This document shows positions 8,836-17,925 of a stretch of DNA of 64,000 nucleotides, one piece after another. Under the pieces are notes generated by a model. The model saw only the letters and a list, made by a program, of their open reading frames with translations, had not been told where the DNA came from and did not search any database. Both the position numbers and the translations under genes were made by a program. This stretch comes from Bacillus sp. B1-b2 (GTDB lineage Bacteria; Bacillota; Bacilli; Bacillales; Cytobacillaceae): NCBI RefSeq assembly GCF_009183415.1, contig NZ_WEHU01000020.1:21344-85343 (forward strand). The letters run 5' to 3'. Numbering within the stretch: the first letter of the stretch is position 1; each line of letters opens with the position of its first letter.

Positions 8836-9335
8836 TAAGGTGACACCACTATTCTCTTATCTTCATCTGATGGTTCAAATATTGTTCCATCGTGCTTATA
8901 CTGTTTTAATATAAAATGAGTCGTAGTTGATAGTACGGAATCTAAGGTGGAGAGCTTCTCTGATACAAATCTAGCAACCTCATTCATGGATTTACCTTCA
9001 ATAATAACAGATAAGTCATAAGCTCCAGACATTAAGTATAGAGATTTCACCTCTTTAAAACGGTAAATTCTTTGTGCTACTTCATCAAAACCGACTCCTC
9101 TTTTCGGTGTTACCTTCACATCAATCATAGCAGTAACTCCTTCATGGCCTTCCACTTTGGACCAATCAACAATAGAGGTATATCGAACAACAATGTTTAA
9201 TTCTTCTAGCTTAGATATCATTCTTTTTGTTGCTTCCAAGTCTTCTTCTATCATTTTAGCGATATCTTCATCTGATATTCTCGCATTTTTTTCCAATATC
9301 TCTGCAATTTCTACTTCTTTATCTGTTAATTTCAT
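8835..9335 (-). CDS. alaR: Lrp/AsnC family regulator AlaR
   Basis: 166 residues. An N-terminal winged helix-turn-helix (about 1-60, with ISDEDIAKMIEEDLEATKRMISKLEEL) is followed by a RAM/AsnC effector domain with GVTAMIDVKVTPKRG and SGAYDLSVIIEGKS. This is the normal plan of Lrp-type amino-acid-responsive regulators. It is first in the operon with alaT and matches YugG/AlaR, the activator needed for alanine synthesis in B. subtilis. ATG start with GGAGGTTG upstream. Confidence 0.9.
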   Translation of the reverse strand: MKLTDKEVEIAEILEKNARISDEDIAKMIEEDLEATKRMISKLEELNIVVRYTSIVDWSKVEGHEGVTAMIDVKVTPKRGVGFDEVAQRIYRFKEVKSLYLMSGAYDLSVIIEGKSMNEVARFVSEKLSTLDSVLSTTTHFILKQYKHDGTIFEPSDEDKRIVVSP

Positions 9336-9574
9336 CCTTCAACCTCCTCAAGTCTTTTAAGTCTTAAAAATATTCTCATTATATCAAATAATACGGAATC
9401 AGAAATGGTCTTTTTCCCTATATCCTTTTAATATTTGCTTATTATATATATATAACTGTTTTCACAATTTTTTCACCTTACATTTAGCTCACATTCAAAA
9501 CTTTACTTATCTTAGAGCAAAGGCTTTCATTAGATCTTTATCAGTCCTGATAAAAGACTTAGTAAAAGCATTCA

Positions 9575-9835
9575 TTATATAGAGCATGAATCATTATCTT
9601 TTACATCCAATAATCTTTTAGCTATCTGCAGACATTTCTCCATGGGTATGAGTTCCTCAAATGAAAAATCATAAATAGCTTGAATTTTCCTTGCTAAGGC
9701 ATCCTCATCATCTATTAGAAAAAGTGCTTGCACACTGTCAGCTACCTCTGTATCATAATTACCTTCCCCAATATTAAATGGATCCCATTCATTTAATAAT
9801 CGAACAAATTCCAAGTTCTTCTTTTGATCATCCAT
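9575..9835 (-). CDS. yugE: YugE, DUF1871 family protein of unknown function
   Basis: 86 residues, acidic and helical, with WDPFNIG and YDTEVADSVQALF, the conserved core of DUF1871. B. subtilis YugE has the same length and position beside alaR. No catalytic motif is visible and the role is unknown. It is a single gene between alaR and mntH. Confidence 0.85.
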   Translation of the reverse strand: MDDQKKNLEFVRLLNEWDPFNIGEGNYDTEVADSVQALFLIDDEDALARKIQAIYDFSFEELIPMEKCLQIAKRLLDVKDNDSCSI

Positions 9836-10145
9836 GATAATTCTTCCTTTACACCTATAATTTTCTGCATTTATTCTACCATATTTCTAGATGGATTCAC
9901 ATGTAATAACAGACAGATTGTTTTTCATTATACGTTTTCTGTATGTAGCTTAAGAAATTTGTTGTATCTTTCTTATTCCCCTTGAATTTTTATATACGGT
10001 TACAATTATATGCCTATTCTTATTTCAGAGAAATTAACTGGCATATAATCCACTGGATAACGAAGCAAAAAGTAAAAGGATAGCTTGTCTTTATAAGAAG
10101 TAATAAAAAAGATAAAAACAGGGAAATATTTTTATGACTTTTACA
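9836..10145. other. Intergenic region without recognised gene
   Basis: AT-rich spacer between the divergent yugE and mntH genes. I saw no ORF with a ribosome site and no strong hairpin. The mntH promoter and MntR box begin at 10146. Confidence 0.6.
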
Positions 10146-10174
10146 TTGACTTTATACAGAATTAGGAATATGTT
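10146..10174 (+). promoter_or_regulatory. Promoter of mntH
   Basis: TTGACT (10146-10151), a 17-base spacer, then TATGTT (10169-10174). The predicted start site falls at the edge of the MntR box. Confidence 0.55.
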
Positions 10175-10182
10175 ATATATAA

Positions 10183-10203
10183 AATTTGCCCTAGAGAAAC
10201 TTT
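10183..10203. promoter_or_regulatory. MntR box
   Basis: AATTTGCCCTAGAGAAACTT resembles the B. subtilis MntR operator (AATTTGCNNTNAGGAAACT-like). It is immediately downstream of the -10 element of mntH, where binding of Mn-loaded MntR would block transcription. Confidence 0.8.
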
Positions 10204-10242
10204 TTAATATTGGGTAAAATTCTAATAAGTAAGGTGAGTAAC

Positions 10243-11517
10243 ATGGGGAAACAATTATTAAAAACAAATAAACATTCTACTACATTAGAAGAAGTTCTAA
10301 ATGGAAACAAAAAAGGTTTTAAAAAGCTGCTTCCATTCTTAGGTCCAGCTTTTATTGCTGCTATTGCCTATATAGATCCAGGTAATTTTGCAACAAACAT
10401 TGCTGCTGGCTCAAAATATGGATACCTTCTTCTTTGGGTCATTCTTTTCTCTAATATCATGGCATTAATAATTCAATCCTTATCCGCTAAACTCGGAATA
10501 GCTACAGGAAAAAACCTCCCAGAAATAGCAAAAGAAGAATTTCCAAAACCTGTTTCCATAGGCCTATGGATTCAAGGAGAAATAGTTATCATCGCAACAG
10601 ACCTAGCAGAATTCATTGGAGCTGCACTAGGAATTTATCTTCTTTTTGGAATTCCTCTTTTGGAAGCAAGCATTATTGCCGCTATAGGCTCTTTTGCTAT
10701 TCTTGAGCTTCAAAGACGAGGTTACCGGTCATTAGAAGCTGGAATAACAAGCATGTTATTTATTGTTGTTCTTTCCTTTGTTGTTCAAATGTTTTTTAGT
10801 AAACCTGATATAAATTCTGTTTTTAATGGATTACTAACTCCTAAATTTGAAGGGGTGGATAGCGTCGTATTAGCTGCGGGTATTCTTGGTGCAACCGTTA
10901 TGCCGCATGCCATTTACTTACACTCAGCACTAATTCAGAATAGAATAGTTGGGAATACTTTAAAAGAAAAGAAACAAATTTTTCGTTTTGAATTTCTGGA
11001 TATACTAATCGCCATGTTAATTGCTGGATTCATTAATGCTGCTATGTTGATTGTTTCTAGTGCATTATTTCATAAAAATGGATTATTTGTAGAAGATTTA
11101 GATGTAGCGTTTCATTATTTTGGAGAATTACTGAATCCTTTATCTGCTACTCTATTCGGTTTAGGGTTACTCATTGCAGGATTATCAAGCTCTTCCGTTG
11201 GTACCATGTCTGGTGATGTGATTATGCAAGGCTTTATCAATTACCGTATTCCTATTTACTTGCGTCGAGTCATCACTATGGTACCACCTATCACCATTAT
11301 CGCTATAGGAGTAAATCCAACTACTGCCTTAGTAGTAAGTCAAGTAGTGCTGTCATTTGGTATTGGATTTGCGCTAGTTCCTTTAATTCTCTTTACAAGT
11401 TCTCGCCGAATAATGGGTGGATTAGTAAATCGATTATGGTTAACTATTGTTTCTTGGATAATTGCTATTGTTATTATTTCCTTAAATATATTTATTCTAA
11501 TTCAAACTTTTATGTAG
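10243..11517 (+). CDS. mntH: Nramp-family manganese transporter
   Basis: A proton-coupled divalent metal importer with about 11 membrane helices. TM1 has the Nramp signature AYIDPGNFATNIAAG with the metal-binding D-P-G-N, and TM6 carries GATVMPHAIYLHSAL, where MPH contributes the ligand pair. TTG at 10210 has no ribosome site; ATG 10243 follows AAGGTGAG and gives 424 residues, essentially the length of B. subtilis MntH. The MntR box in front indicates repression when manganese is plentiful. It is monocistronic, ending in a bidirectional terminator. Confidence 0.95.
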   Translation: MGKQLLKTNKHSTTLEEVLNGNKKGFKKLLPFLGPAFIAAIAYIDPGNFATNIAAGSKYGYLLLWVILFSNIMALIIQSLSAKLGIATGKNLPEIAKEEFPKPVSIGLWIQGEIVIIATDLAEFIGAALGIYLLFGIPLLEASIIAAIGSFAILELQRRGYRSLEAGITSMLFIVVLSFVVQMFFSKPDINSVFNGLLTPKFEGVDSVVLAAGILGATVMPHAIYLHSALIQNRIVGNTLKEKKQIFRFEFLDILIAMLIAGFINAAMLIVSSALFHKNGLFVEDLDVAFHYFGELLNPLSATLFGLGLLIAGLSSSSVGTMSGDVIMQGFINYRIPIYLRRVITMVPPITIIAIGVNPTTALVVSQVVLSFGIGFALVPLILFTSSRRIMGGLVNRLWLTIVSWIIAIVIISLNIFILIQTFM

Positions 11518-11592
11518 GCAATTTTTAATTCATTTAAGATAGGAATGCCTCTAACAAAGAACTCACAGACTATTTTACTTTACAAGTAAGTT

Positions 11593-11638
11593 AAAAAAGG
11601 AAACAACGACTTTCAGAAAAGTTGTTGTTTCCTTTTTT
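11593..11638. terminator. Bidirectional terminator between mntH and the SodC-like gene
   Basis: AAAAAAGGAAACAACGACTTT pairs with AAGTTGTTGTTTCCTTTTTT (one register slip in the stem). The arms give a T run on either strand. Confidence 0.85.
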
Positions 11639-11682
11639 ATTGTTCCATATTGTCTTGCCTTAAAACCAAAATGTATAAATTC

Positions 11683-12195
11683 TTACTTCTTCTTAATAGC
11701 TCCACAGGCAATTCTAGCTCCTGAATCTCCTGCTGGCTGAGTCATTCCATCATCTTGTTGTTCGGTAATGACTATAGAAGTACCATCTTTCGTAAACAAT
11801 GATTTTTTTCCAGATTTCATCGTTACCTTTGGTGCAATTAGTTCTGCTTTCACTGTTCCATCATCTTCCACGATAATATTAGGAAGATCTCCCGCATGAG
11901 CTCCTTTTGGATGAAGAAGTCCATGCTCTTTATTGTCTGGATTAAAATGATCTCCCGCATCTTTGAATTCTGGTCCCTTACATTTACTACTATTATGAAT
12001 ATGAATACCATGAACTCCCGGTGATAACCCTTTTAGATCAAGGGATAATTTTACGCCTGACGACTGTTCTTGTAATATAATCATTCCTAAAGAATCTCCA
12101 ACCTCATTAAACATTTCTACTTCTAGCTTTGTCACTTCCACATTTGCACAACCAGCTAGAACTAGTATCATGGTGGCAATAATGATTTTTTTCAT
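11683..12195 (-). CDS. Cu/Zn superoxide dismutase-like lipoprotein, YojM/SodC family, one copper ligand replaced
   Basis: 170 residues with a lipobox LAGC (Cys16), so the protein should be anchored outside the membrane. The SodC fold is clear: GVHGIHIH (H65, H67), DHFNP (H83), KEHG (H91), GAHAGD (H100, D103), and SGARIACG with the disulfide cysteine 163 pairing with Cys72. All zinc ligands and three copper ligands are present. The fourth copper histidine, normally in VIHxxxDD, is Thr143 (IVITEQQDD). B. subtilis YojM is a known SodC homologue lacking copper ligands. Dismutase activity is therefore doubtful, and a zinc or other surface role is possible. Confidence 0.85.
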   Translation of the reverse strand: MKKIIIATMILVLAGCANVEVTKLEVEMFNEVGDSLGMIILQEQSSGVKLSLDLKGLSPGVHGIHIHNSSKCKGPEFKDAGDHFNPDNKEHGLLHPKGAHAGDLPNIIVEDDGTVKAELIAPKVTMKSGKKSLFTKDGTSIVITEQQDDGMTQPAGDSGARIACGAIKKK

Positions 12196-12352
12196 AGCTT
12201 TTCCTCCAATGACATATTGAAGTTATTATTTGTAATAGATTATTTTTTATACAAAACGATCTTTCAGAGAAATAGAACAATGCTTATGATAGATGGAGGC
12301 AGAGAATGATTGTGTTACTATATTAAGTAAGATTATAAGGGAGGCAAATTAT

Positions 12353-12778
12353 ATGTCAGAATTAACAGTTGGTTCCATTGTTACAGCTTTCTACAAGACT
12401 GGAAAATATATAGGTGAAATAACAGAAATACGTGCTCAAAGCTATTTGGTTCGCGTCTTTGCCGTTTTAAAGCACCCTATACAAGGAGACTTGCATCATC
12501 CCAAGGAAACAAGTGTGGGCATTTTTCATGAAAGAAAAGCCCTTTCTTATCGGGAACAAATGAATGCTCCTAAAAGTATGGTAAAACTTTATCAAGAAGA
12601 ACAAATTCCTTCTTATCAAGATTCACTGGCGAATGCACTATACAAGCTAGAACAGGAATTAAGTAAAGAGAATACTGACTATTCTTCTATGAGCTTAACT
12701 AACTTGGACATACTAAAAAAAGAATATTATCGTTTTTTAGGCATAAAAAAAGACGATACCTTATTAGACCGTCAATAA
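12353..12778 (+). CDS. kapB: KapB, kinase-associated protein of the sporulation phosphorelay
   Basis: 141 residues containing the KapB domain (about residues 3-125), beginning TVGSIVTAFYKTGKYIGEI and containing VFAVLKHPIQGDLHHP and AMNAP-type NAPKSMVKLY. In B. subtilis, KapB is required for the KinB branch that feeds phosphate to Spo0F. An in-frame ATG at 12293 has no ribosome site; ATG 12353 follows GGGAGG. It converges with kapD, and the kapB-kapD-pbpD group is conserved in bacilli, which supports the call. Confidence 0.88.
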   Translation: MSELTVGSIVTAFYKTGKYIGEITEIRAQSYLVRVFAVLKHPIQGDLHHPKETSVGIFHERKALSYREQMNAPKSMVKLYQEEQIPSYQDSLANALYKLEQELSKENTDYSSMSLTNLDILKKEYYRFLGIKKDDTLLDRQ

Positions 12779-12812
12779 ACAGTGTATTATGTTTTCCTTT
12801 CTTTACTAAAAT

Positions 12813-12849
12813 AGGGAAGTGGATTTCCGCTACAGGAGTTCACTTCCCT
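12813..12849. repeat. Hairpin after kapB, repeat-like or terminator
   Basis: AGGGAAGTG / CACTTCCCT inverted repeat with a 19-base loop containing TTTCCGCTACAGGAG. It could terminate kapB, but there is no T run. The sequence resembles GC-richer hairpin repeats I recall scattered in bacillary genomes, so it may be a repeat copy. Confidence 0.45.
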
Positions 12850-12943
12850 TCATGTAATGAGATCATTGTTTTCCAATTCCTTTAGAAGGTCCAATCCCTT
12901 CCTCTCCAATTCATTGCTGAAACATAACAGTTCATATAATTTT

Positions 12944-13561
12944 TTATGCAAATTTATTAAAAACCTTAGATAAGTCAATTAAATCACCGATAGTTGGTGG
13001 CTTAGGCTTACCTAAATAACGCTTATCTTTCTCTACCAGCTTATATATATGGTATGTGGTTAATGCATCATCAAGCGCACGATGATGTATTCCAGTACCC
13101 TCTCTTCCATATTCTCTAACAGCTTTCCATAAGCCAGTTTGATTTTGATCACCGAAAAAGCGCTTGTATTCCATAGATAAATCGATTTCTTCAAACTCAA
13201 TAGTAAAGGGAATATTTTCTTTTAGACAGTTATCCTTGAGTACTTTAAGATCCATATTTCCCCATGTGATAATCGAGTTTTGAAACCCTTGACTTAACTC
13301 TTCCAACTTCTCCATTAATGTTAAAAGAGAAATCCCATTATTAACCTGTTGCTGTGAAATATGTAGAAAAGATTTGCATCTTCCTGAAAGAATTGGAAAA
13401 CGATTTGGGATAACATAGGAGGAAAACTGTTCTTTAACTAAGTCATCTACAACTGCTACAATACCGACTTCAATTATTTCTGGATAAAACCCTTTAAAAT
13501 TCTTGCTTTTCTCTGGCATCGTGAATTCAAAATCAATAAATAAAAACTGTTGCTTTTCCAT
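12944..13561 (-). CDS. kapD: KapD, DEDDh exonuclease-like inhibitor of the KinA pathway
   Basis: A 205-residue DnaQ/RNase T-type 3'-5' exonuclease fold. Exo I is FIDFEFTMP (D and E), Exo II lies in ITWGNMDLKVLKDN, and Exo III is HHRALDDALTTYHI with the catalytic His and Asp, so the active site looks intact. B. subtilis KapD is the same length and inhibits entry into sporulation through KinA. A start at 13612 would add 17 residues. ATG at 13559-13561 is preceded by AAGGTGAAAAG and gives the family length. Confidence 0.9.
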   Translation of the reverse strand: MEKQQFLFIDFEFTMPEKSKNFKGFYPEIIEVGIVAVVDDLVKEQFSSYVIPNRFPILSGRCKSFLHISQQQVNNGISLLTLMEKLEELSQGFQNSIITWGNMDLKVLKDNCLKENIPFTIEFEEIDLSMEYKRFFGDQNQTGLWKAVREYGREGTGIHHRALDDALTTYHIYKLVEKDKRYLGKPKPPTIGDLIDLSKVFNKFA

Positions 13562-13797
13562 CTTTTCACCTTCTTTCCATTTCACATAAATAAATGACTT
13601 TGTAGCCTTCATGTTAGGATGAGGGATATAATTTCATAAAAGTACCTAAATGTTCTGCCTTTATTATAACAGAATATACGTATAACCTTTTAAATTTTCT
13701 GTATTTTTATGATAATATTTTCCACTTTATTTCTATAACAAACAATAACTGATAAAATATATTCTTAGACAAAAAATTTTTAATTGAGGAATATGGC

Positions 13798-15654
13798 ATG
13801 AAAAAAACATTAGGATACGTTATTACCCTATTAATGTTTTGTTTGGTATTTATTCTACTATCCTTAACTACTATTCAAATAAAAAATTATGTATCGTTTC
13901 CAGATTTACTTAAACAGAAAGTAAAATTAACTGAACAAGTGATAGCAAATACTAGCTATCTTCTTGATAGTAGTGGGAAAATATTTTCAGAAATTTATAC
14001 TCCAACAAATAGCATTTATTTACAAGATGAAGAGATACCAACTATTTTAAAAGAAGTATTTGTTTTAACAGAGGATCAACATTTCTATGAGCATCATGGG
14101 TTTGACATAACCGCTATTGGTAGAGCTCTATTGGTTAACGCAGATGAAAATGAAATGGAACAAGGTGCTAGTACCATAACACAGCAGCTAGCTAGAAATA
14201 GAATGCAAGCATTTGAAAAAACGTATAACAGAAAATTAAGAGAGGTTCTTTATGCTTACCAAATAGAGAAAGTGTGGTCAAAAAAGAAGATTTTATCGGA
14301 ATATATTAATACCATCTATTTTGCCAATAACACATATGGAATAGAAGCAGCGGCTAAGTATTATTTTAGTAAGTCTACACAACAACTAACCAATGCAGAA
14401 ATTATTTTCTTAGCAAGCATTCCGAACAACCCGACTCTCTATAACCCCGTTACGTCTTTTAGTCACACAAAGGAACGTCAAGAACGTCTGATAGATAGCT
14501 TGGTAAGGAATAACCGACTTTCTGAAACGGATGCAATGGAATGGAAGAAGGAAATAATCACCTTAAACGTCCAGAAACGAATAGATTTATATCCTGATTA
14601 TTCCACATACGTAGAAGCAGAATTTAGAGAATTAGTAGCTGAAAAGTATGGATATAAAGAACGACAAAATAATGCGGATGAGAAAACAAAAGCTATAGTA
14701 GAAAAAGAACTAGATAATCAAGTTCAAGATTTATTCAAAAGTGGAATATACATTCATACTGCTCTACAGCCAGATTTACAATCCTATGCTGTTAACTCCT
14801 TAAATCAAACACTTTCTAATATAGATGTTCAAGGTGCAGTGGTCGGAATGGATCAAAAAAATCATACAATTATCACATTAGTCGGAGGAAAGAATTATCA
14901 TAAATACGACTTTAACCGTAGTTACCAAGCATTCAGACAGCCTGGTTCATCGATAAAGCCATTATTAGTTTATGGACCATTTATTCAAGAAACTCACAAC
15001 TCCATTAGCAAAGAAGTAAATGCGGATGCATTCTGCAAAGGAACTTATTGTCCAAAAAACTATAGTGGAAAGAATTATGGAACTGTCACGTTAGAAACAG
15101 CTTTTAAAAACTCTTATAATACACCTGCTGTTAGATTAATGGACCAAGTTGGTATAGACACAGCCTTTTCTTACCTTCAAAAATTCCATTTTCAACACAT
15201 AACGCAAGAGGATTACACTCTTGCTGCTGCATTAGGTGGATTTACAACAGGGATGTCCCTACTGGAAATGACAGATGCTTATACTACTTTTGGAAATAAC
15301 GGGCAGTATCAACAAGCTAGAGCTATATTAAAGGTCACAGATTCTTCTGGTCATTCGATATTAGAATGGGGTGATAGTTCTGTGCCCGTATGGGATGAAC
15401 CTACCAATCAAGCTATGAAAGATTTATTAAGTGCTACTGTCCAATCAGGCACAGCAATGTCAGCTAAGTTTCCTTCTGCCTATCTTGGAGGAAAAACAGG
15501 TACCACTAATGATTATCATGATTTTTGGATGATAGGTTTAACAGATGAAAAAACCATAGGTGTTTGGATTGGAAAAGACACCCCAGTTAACTTAAAAAAC
15601 ATAGAATCTCAAAAATTACAGCTTAAAATATGGAAGGATATTTTGTCAAAATAA
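13798..15654 (+). CDS. pbpD: Class A penicillin-binding protein 4
   Basis: A 618-residue bifunctional peptidoglycan synthase. Residues 5-27 are a membrane anchor. The GT51 glycosyltransferase domain has TEDQHFYEHHGFD (catalytic Glu) and GASTITQQLARN. The transpeptidase domain has the nucleophile motif in PGSSIKP, the SxN-type SYNTP, and KTGT in GGKTGTTND. B. subtilis PbpD (624 residues) lies beside the kap genes as here. ATG start without a strong Shine-Dalgarno; TTGAGGAATATGGC precedes it. Single-gene unit. Confidence 0.93.
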   Translation: MKKTLGYVITLLMFCLVFILLSLTTIQIKNYVSFPDLLKQKVKLTEQVIANTSYLLDSSGKIFSEIYTPTNSIYLQDEEIPTILKEVFVLTEDQHFYEHHGFDITAIGRALLVNADENEMEQGASTITQQLARNRMQAFEKTYNRKLREVLYAYQIEKVWSKKKILSEYINTIYFANNTYGIEAAAKYYFSKSTQQLTNAEIIFLASIPNNPTLYNPVTSFSHTKERQERLIDSLVRNNRLSETDAMEWKKEIITLNVQKRIDLYPDYSTYVEAEFRELVAEKYGYKERQNNADEKTKAIVEKELDNQVQDLFKSGIYIHTALQPDLQSYAVNSLNQTLSNIDVQGAVVGMDQKNHTIITLVGGKNYHKYDFNRSYQAFRQPGSSIKPLLVYGPFIQETHNSISKEVNADAFCKGTYCPKNYSGKNYGTVTLETAFKNSYNTPAVRLMDQVGIDTAFSYLQKFHFQHITQEDYTLAAALGGFTTGMSLLEMTDAYTTFGNNGQYQQARAILKVTDSSGHSILEWGDSSVPVWDEPTNQAMKDLLSATVQSGTAMSAKFPSAYLGGKTGTTNDYHDFWMIGLTDEKTIGVWIGKDTPVNLKNIESQKLQLKIWKDILSK

Positions 15655-15853
15655 ATATCTTGATTGTCCCAAAATCTCAGCTCCTTGAAGTAAAATATGG
15701 AAAAATCATCTATATAGTTTTATAAAAAAGATTAAAAGATGCAAAAAAGTATTCTGTTTACGATCCTCTGGCTATAAGGCGATGGAATCTTTCTCCTTAT
15801 AGCTAGGGGATTAATGCTAGGTGTTTAAATAAATCGGGGAATCGTCCACTTTT

Positions 15854-16408
15854 TTATAATGGCAAACTTGCCATCAGACCATTATACAAATTAATGCAAA
15901 GATACATAAAACCAATCAACAATAAAGACCATGTAAATACCTGAAAAAGAATAAAGAAAATCATACCTGACATACTTAAGTGTTCGCTAACAGCATTTAC
16001 GTAATAAACAAAATAAACAAGTGTAGTTATGATAAAAATAAGACCAATAAGAGAAAAGCTTGAAATGGCAAACAAAGAAAGAATACTACCTATTATATAA
16101 ATAATGCTCCCTTTTCTTACCTTAGTTAAACTGACTCCTTGATGATCTTCCGAGAAAAAAAGGAGTGATATCTCATTTAATGTTCCTGCAATTAGCTTCA
16201 AAGCAGATAAAACCATAAAGAATAATACACAAAAAAATAGCAATAAAGATAAGCGAATACCTGTTGCTGAAAAAAACTCTAACAAACCTTCATACATGCC
16301 AAGACTTTTCAATAAATCCATGACTGTTAGTTCTACTCGAATAGAAATAGATAAACTGAAAAAACTTATAGAAAAAAGTGGAAAATAACTTGTTAAGTAT
16401 GTATTCAT
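15854..16408 (-). CDS. yufK: YufK-like polytopic membrane protein (DUF5366)
   Basis: 184 residues with about five hydrophobic segments, starting MNTYLTSYFPLFSISFFSLS. I recognise it as YufK/DUF5366 from the N-terminal pattern and from its place downstream of pbpD; the function is unknown. A longer ORF begins at 16435, but ATG at 16406-16408 follows AGGAGAGC, which decides the start. It converges with pbpD. Confidence 0.65.
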   Translation of the reverse strand: MNTYLTSYFPLFSISFFSLSISIRVELTVMDLLKSLGMYEGLLEFFSATGIRLSLLLFFCVLFFMVLSALKLIAGTLNEISLLFFSEDHQGVSLTKVRKGSIIYIIGSILSLFAISSFSLIGLIFIITTLVYFVYYVNAVSEHLSMSGMIFFILFQVFTWSLLLIGFMYLCINLYNGLMASLPL

Positions 16409-16729
16409 AAGCTCTCCTATACTAATACAATCCATAAAAAATATTCTTTTACATATTAGTTACTTCTCTCCTACTTGTAAAGTAAATCATCGATCTTTCG
16501 TAAAATCAATTTTAATGAAACCTAAGTATAAGCAGTTGATACTCACTGAGCCTAACTGCATTATCGCTTAAGATAATACAAATTGGCTTTTAACAACATA
16601 TTACTCTAACTCCCTCACCGAGAAACAATTCCCTATATAACCAGAGATTCCTACGGCTACATTTTCCTCATTAGAAAATACTATAAAAGTCCTTTAAGAG
16701 GACTAATCCAAATTCGGGAGTGAATGGTA
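16409..16729. other. Intergenic region without recognised gene
   Basis: AT-rich spacer of about 320 bases between the divergent yufK-like gene and the 58-residue gene. It has a short hairpin AGTCCT-TTAAG-AGGACT just before the latter. No ORF with a ribosome site was seen. Confidence 0.5.
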
Positions 16730-16906
16730 ATGGAGCATATTCGTGAAGGATTAATACCAACTGTCTTAGGAACAGCTGTAACAACTGCTGGAATTGTTAT
16801 GAAACAAAATCGTAAAATTGACTCCATGATTTCCAACACAGTATTTGGCTTTGGTTTAGCACATGTTGTACTAGGCACCATTGATTTAATCGAACACCGT
16901 AATTAA
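16730..16906 (+). CDS. Small conserved two-helix protein of unknown function
   Basis: 58 residues: EHIREGLIPTVLGTAVTTAG, then a KQNRK turn, then a second hydrophobic stretch VFGFGLAHVVLGTIDLIEH. This looks like a small membrane hairpin. I recall similar short proteins in Bacillaceae but no characterised one. ATG at 16724 is too close to GGGAG (716-720); ATG at 16730 has a better spacing. It lies among spore-type small genes, so expression late in growth is possible but not shown. Confidence 0.6.
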   Translation: MEHIREGLIPTVLGTAVTTAGIVMKQNRKIDSMISNTVFGFGLAHVVLGTIDLIEHRN

Positions 16907-16940
16907 AAATCTAGAACAAACGAGAAAGTACCGCTTAAAA

Positions 16941-16974
16941 GAAGCCAAGCCCTTTAATCAGTGGTCTTGGCTTC
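16941..16974 (+). terminator. Hairpin terminator after the 58-residue gene
   Basis: GAAGCCAAG / CTTGGCTTC stem, extended by a near-match CCC/GGT, followed by CACTTTA. Confidence 0.55.
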
Positions 16975-17050
16975 ACTTTAACATTCATAAATACTTCTTA
17001 TGAAGAATAAAAATAAGGATAACTAAGTATATAAGAAGGGAATGTCACGT

Positions 17051-17428
17051 ATGAGACGACCATATTACTATGGTGCTATTCCTACTCCAATAATCTATCA
17101 TCCATATTTACACTATCCTTTTTTAGCAAGAGAGTTACCTGCTGTTAATCCAAATAAATTTATAGAATCCTCCAAAAAAACATTACCACTATTATCTGAC
17201 CTAGAATTATGTATAAACAAATTAGCTAATTCTAAAGAGCTTTCTACAAACATTATGACTGCTGCACAACTATCACAAAAAGCAACGGTCGAACAACTCA
17301 TTAAATCCACAGGAATCAAAAATATTCCAATCATCGATTATAATCCAGATGGAATAACTTTAAAGTTTGATCAAAAAAATAAACCTCCTTATTGCTGCTA
17401 CTTATCTGTACAGCTAAGATGGAGTTAA
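17051..17428 (+). CDS. yuzC: YuzC-like inner spore coat protein
   Basis: About 125 residues. The N-terminal 40 are Tyr/Pro-rich (RRPYYYGAIPTPIIYHPYLH). A folded helical part follows (SKKTLPLLSDLELCINKLANS, KATVEQLIKSTGI), and the tail PPYCCYLSVQLRW has a Cys pair. This resembles B. subtilis YuzC, reported as an inner-coat component. ATG 17042 abuts the GGG ribosome site; ATG 17051 is better spaced, though either is possible. It is followed by a clear terminator. Confidence 0.6.
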   Translation: MRRPYYYGAIPTPIIYHPYLHYPFLARELPAVNPNKFIESSKKTLPLLSDLELCINKLANSKELSTNIMTAAQLSQKATVEQLIKSTGIKNIPIIDYNPDGITLKFDQKNKPPYCCYLSVQLRWS

Positions 17429-17452
17429 TGGATTAAGACACCACATTTAATG

Positions 17453-17497
17453 GTCAAGATTCTCCTTTAGTAGTAAAAGCAGAATCTTGACTTTTTT
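17453..17497 (+). terminator. Terminator of the yuzC-like gene
   Basis: GTCAAGATTC / GAATCTTGAC stem followed by TTTTTT. Confidence 0.8.
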
Positions 17498-17527
17498 ATA
17501 CAATTTTTTCTACGATCCTAGATAATA

Positions 17528-17719
17528 TTAATAATAAGGGTAAGGGCCATAAGGAACTGGACCGTACGGTACTGGTCCATATGGTACTGGTCCATAAAAT
17601 GGTCTTGGTCTAACTAATGCTCCACCTATAACCCCACCAAGTAATCCACCAACAAATGGTGCTGCGAACCATGCTCTTGAATCTTGTTGCGGATAAGGAA
17701 CTGGATATCCATGATACAT
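17528..17719 (-). CDS. Small Gly/Pro/Tyr-rich coat-like protein with tandem repeat
   Basis: 63 residues. MYHGYPVPYPQQDSRAW is followed by a glycine-zipper hydrophobic helix (AAPFVGGLLGGVIGGAL) and a tail of three GPVPY repeats ending GPYPYY. The composition is that of bacillary spore coat or crust proteins. It converges with the yuzC-like gene. No homologue with known function is recognised. The ATG has GGAGG at a usable distance upstream on the minus strand. Confidence 0.65.
   Translation of the reverse strand: MYHGYPVPYPQQDSRAWFAAPFVGGLLGGVIGGALVRPRPFYGPVPYGPVPYGPVPYGPYPYY
17532..17593 (-). repeat. 15-bp tandem repeat encoding GPVPY
   Basis: Within the 63-residue gene, a 15-base unit (GGTACTGGTCCATAT-like on the plus strand) occurs about three to four times with few differences. 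The copies differ mainly at third positions, so the array is recent or gene-converted. It could vary in copy number among strains. Confidence 0.7.
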
Positions 17720-17925
17720 AAGCTGTTACCTCCACTCTAGATTTTTTCTCTCTACACTATTTACTATGCATTTGCCCCTCATTTGGACTGGGCTATTGTC
17801 CTACTCTTTCTGTTTATATTAGACATTGATGTTTAGGCTTAGGTCTCCGCCTTATTTTAAGCACCCTTTGAAGTCAGCTTGTCTATACTATATGGAATAT
17901 ATAATCAAAGAGGAAGGGGAAAGAA

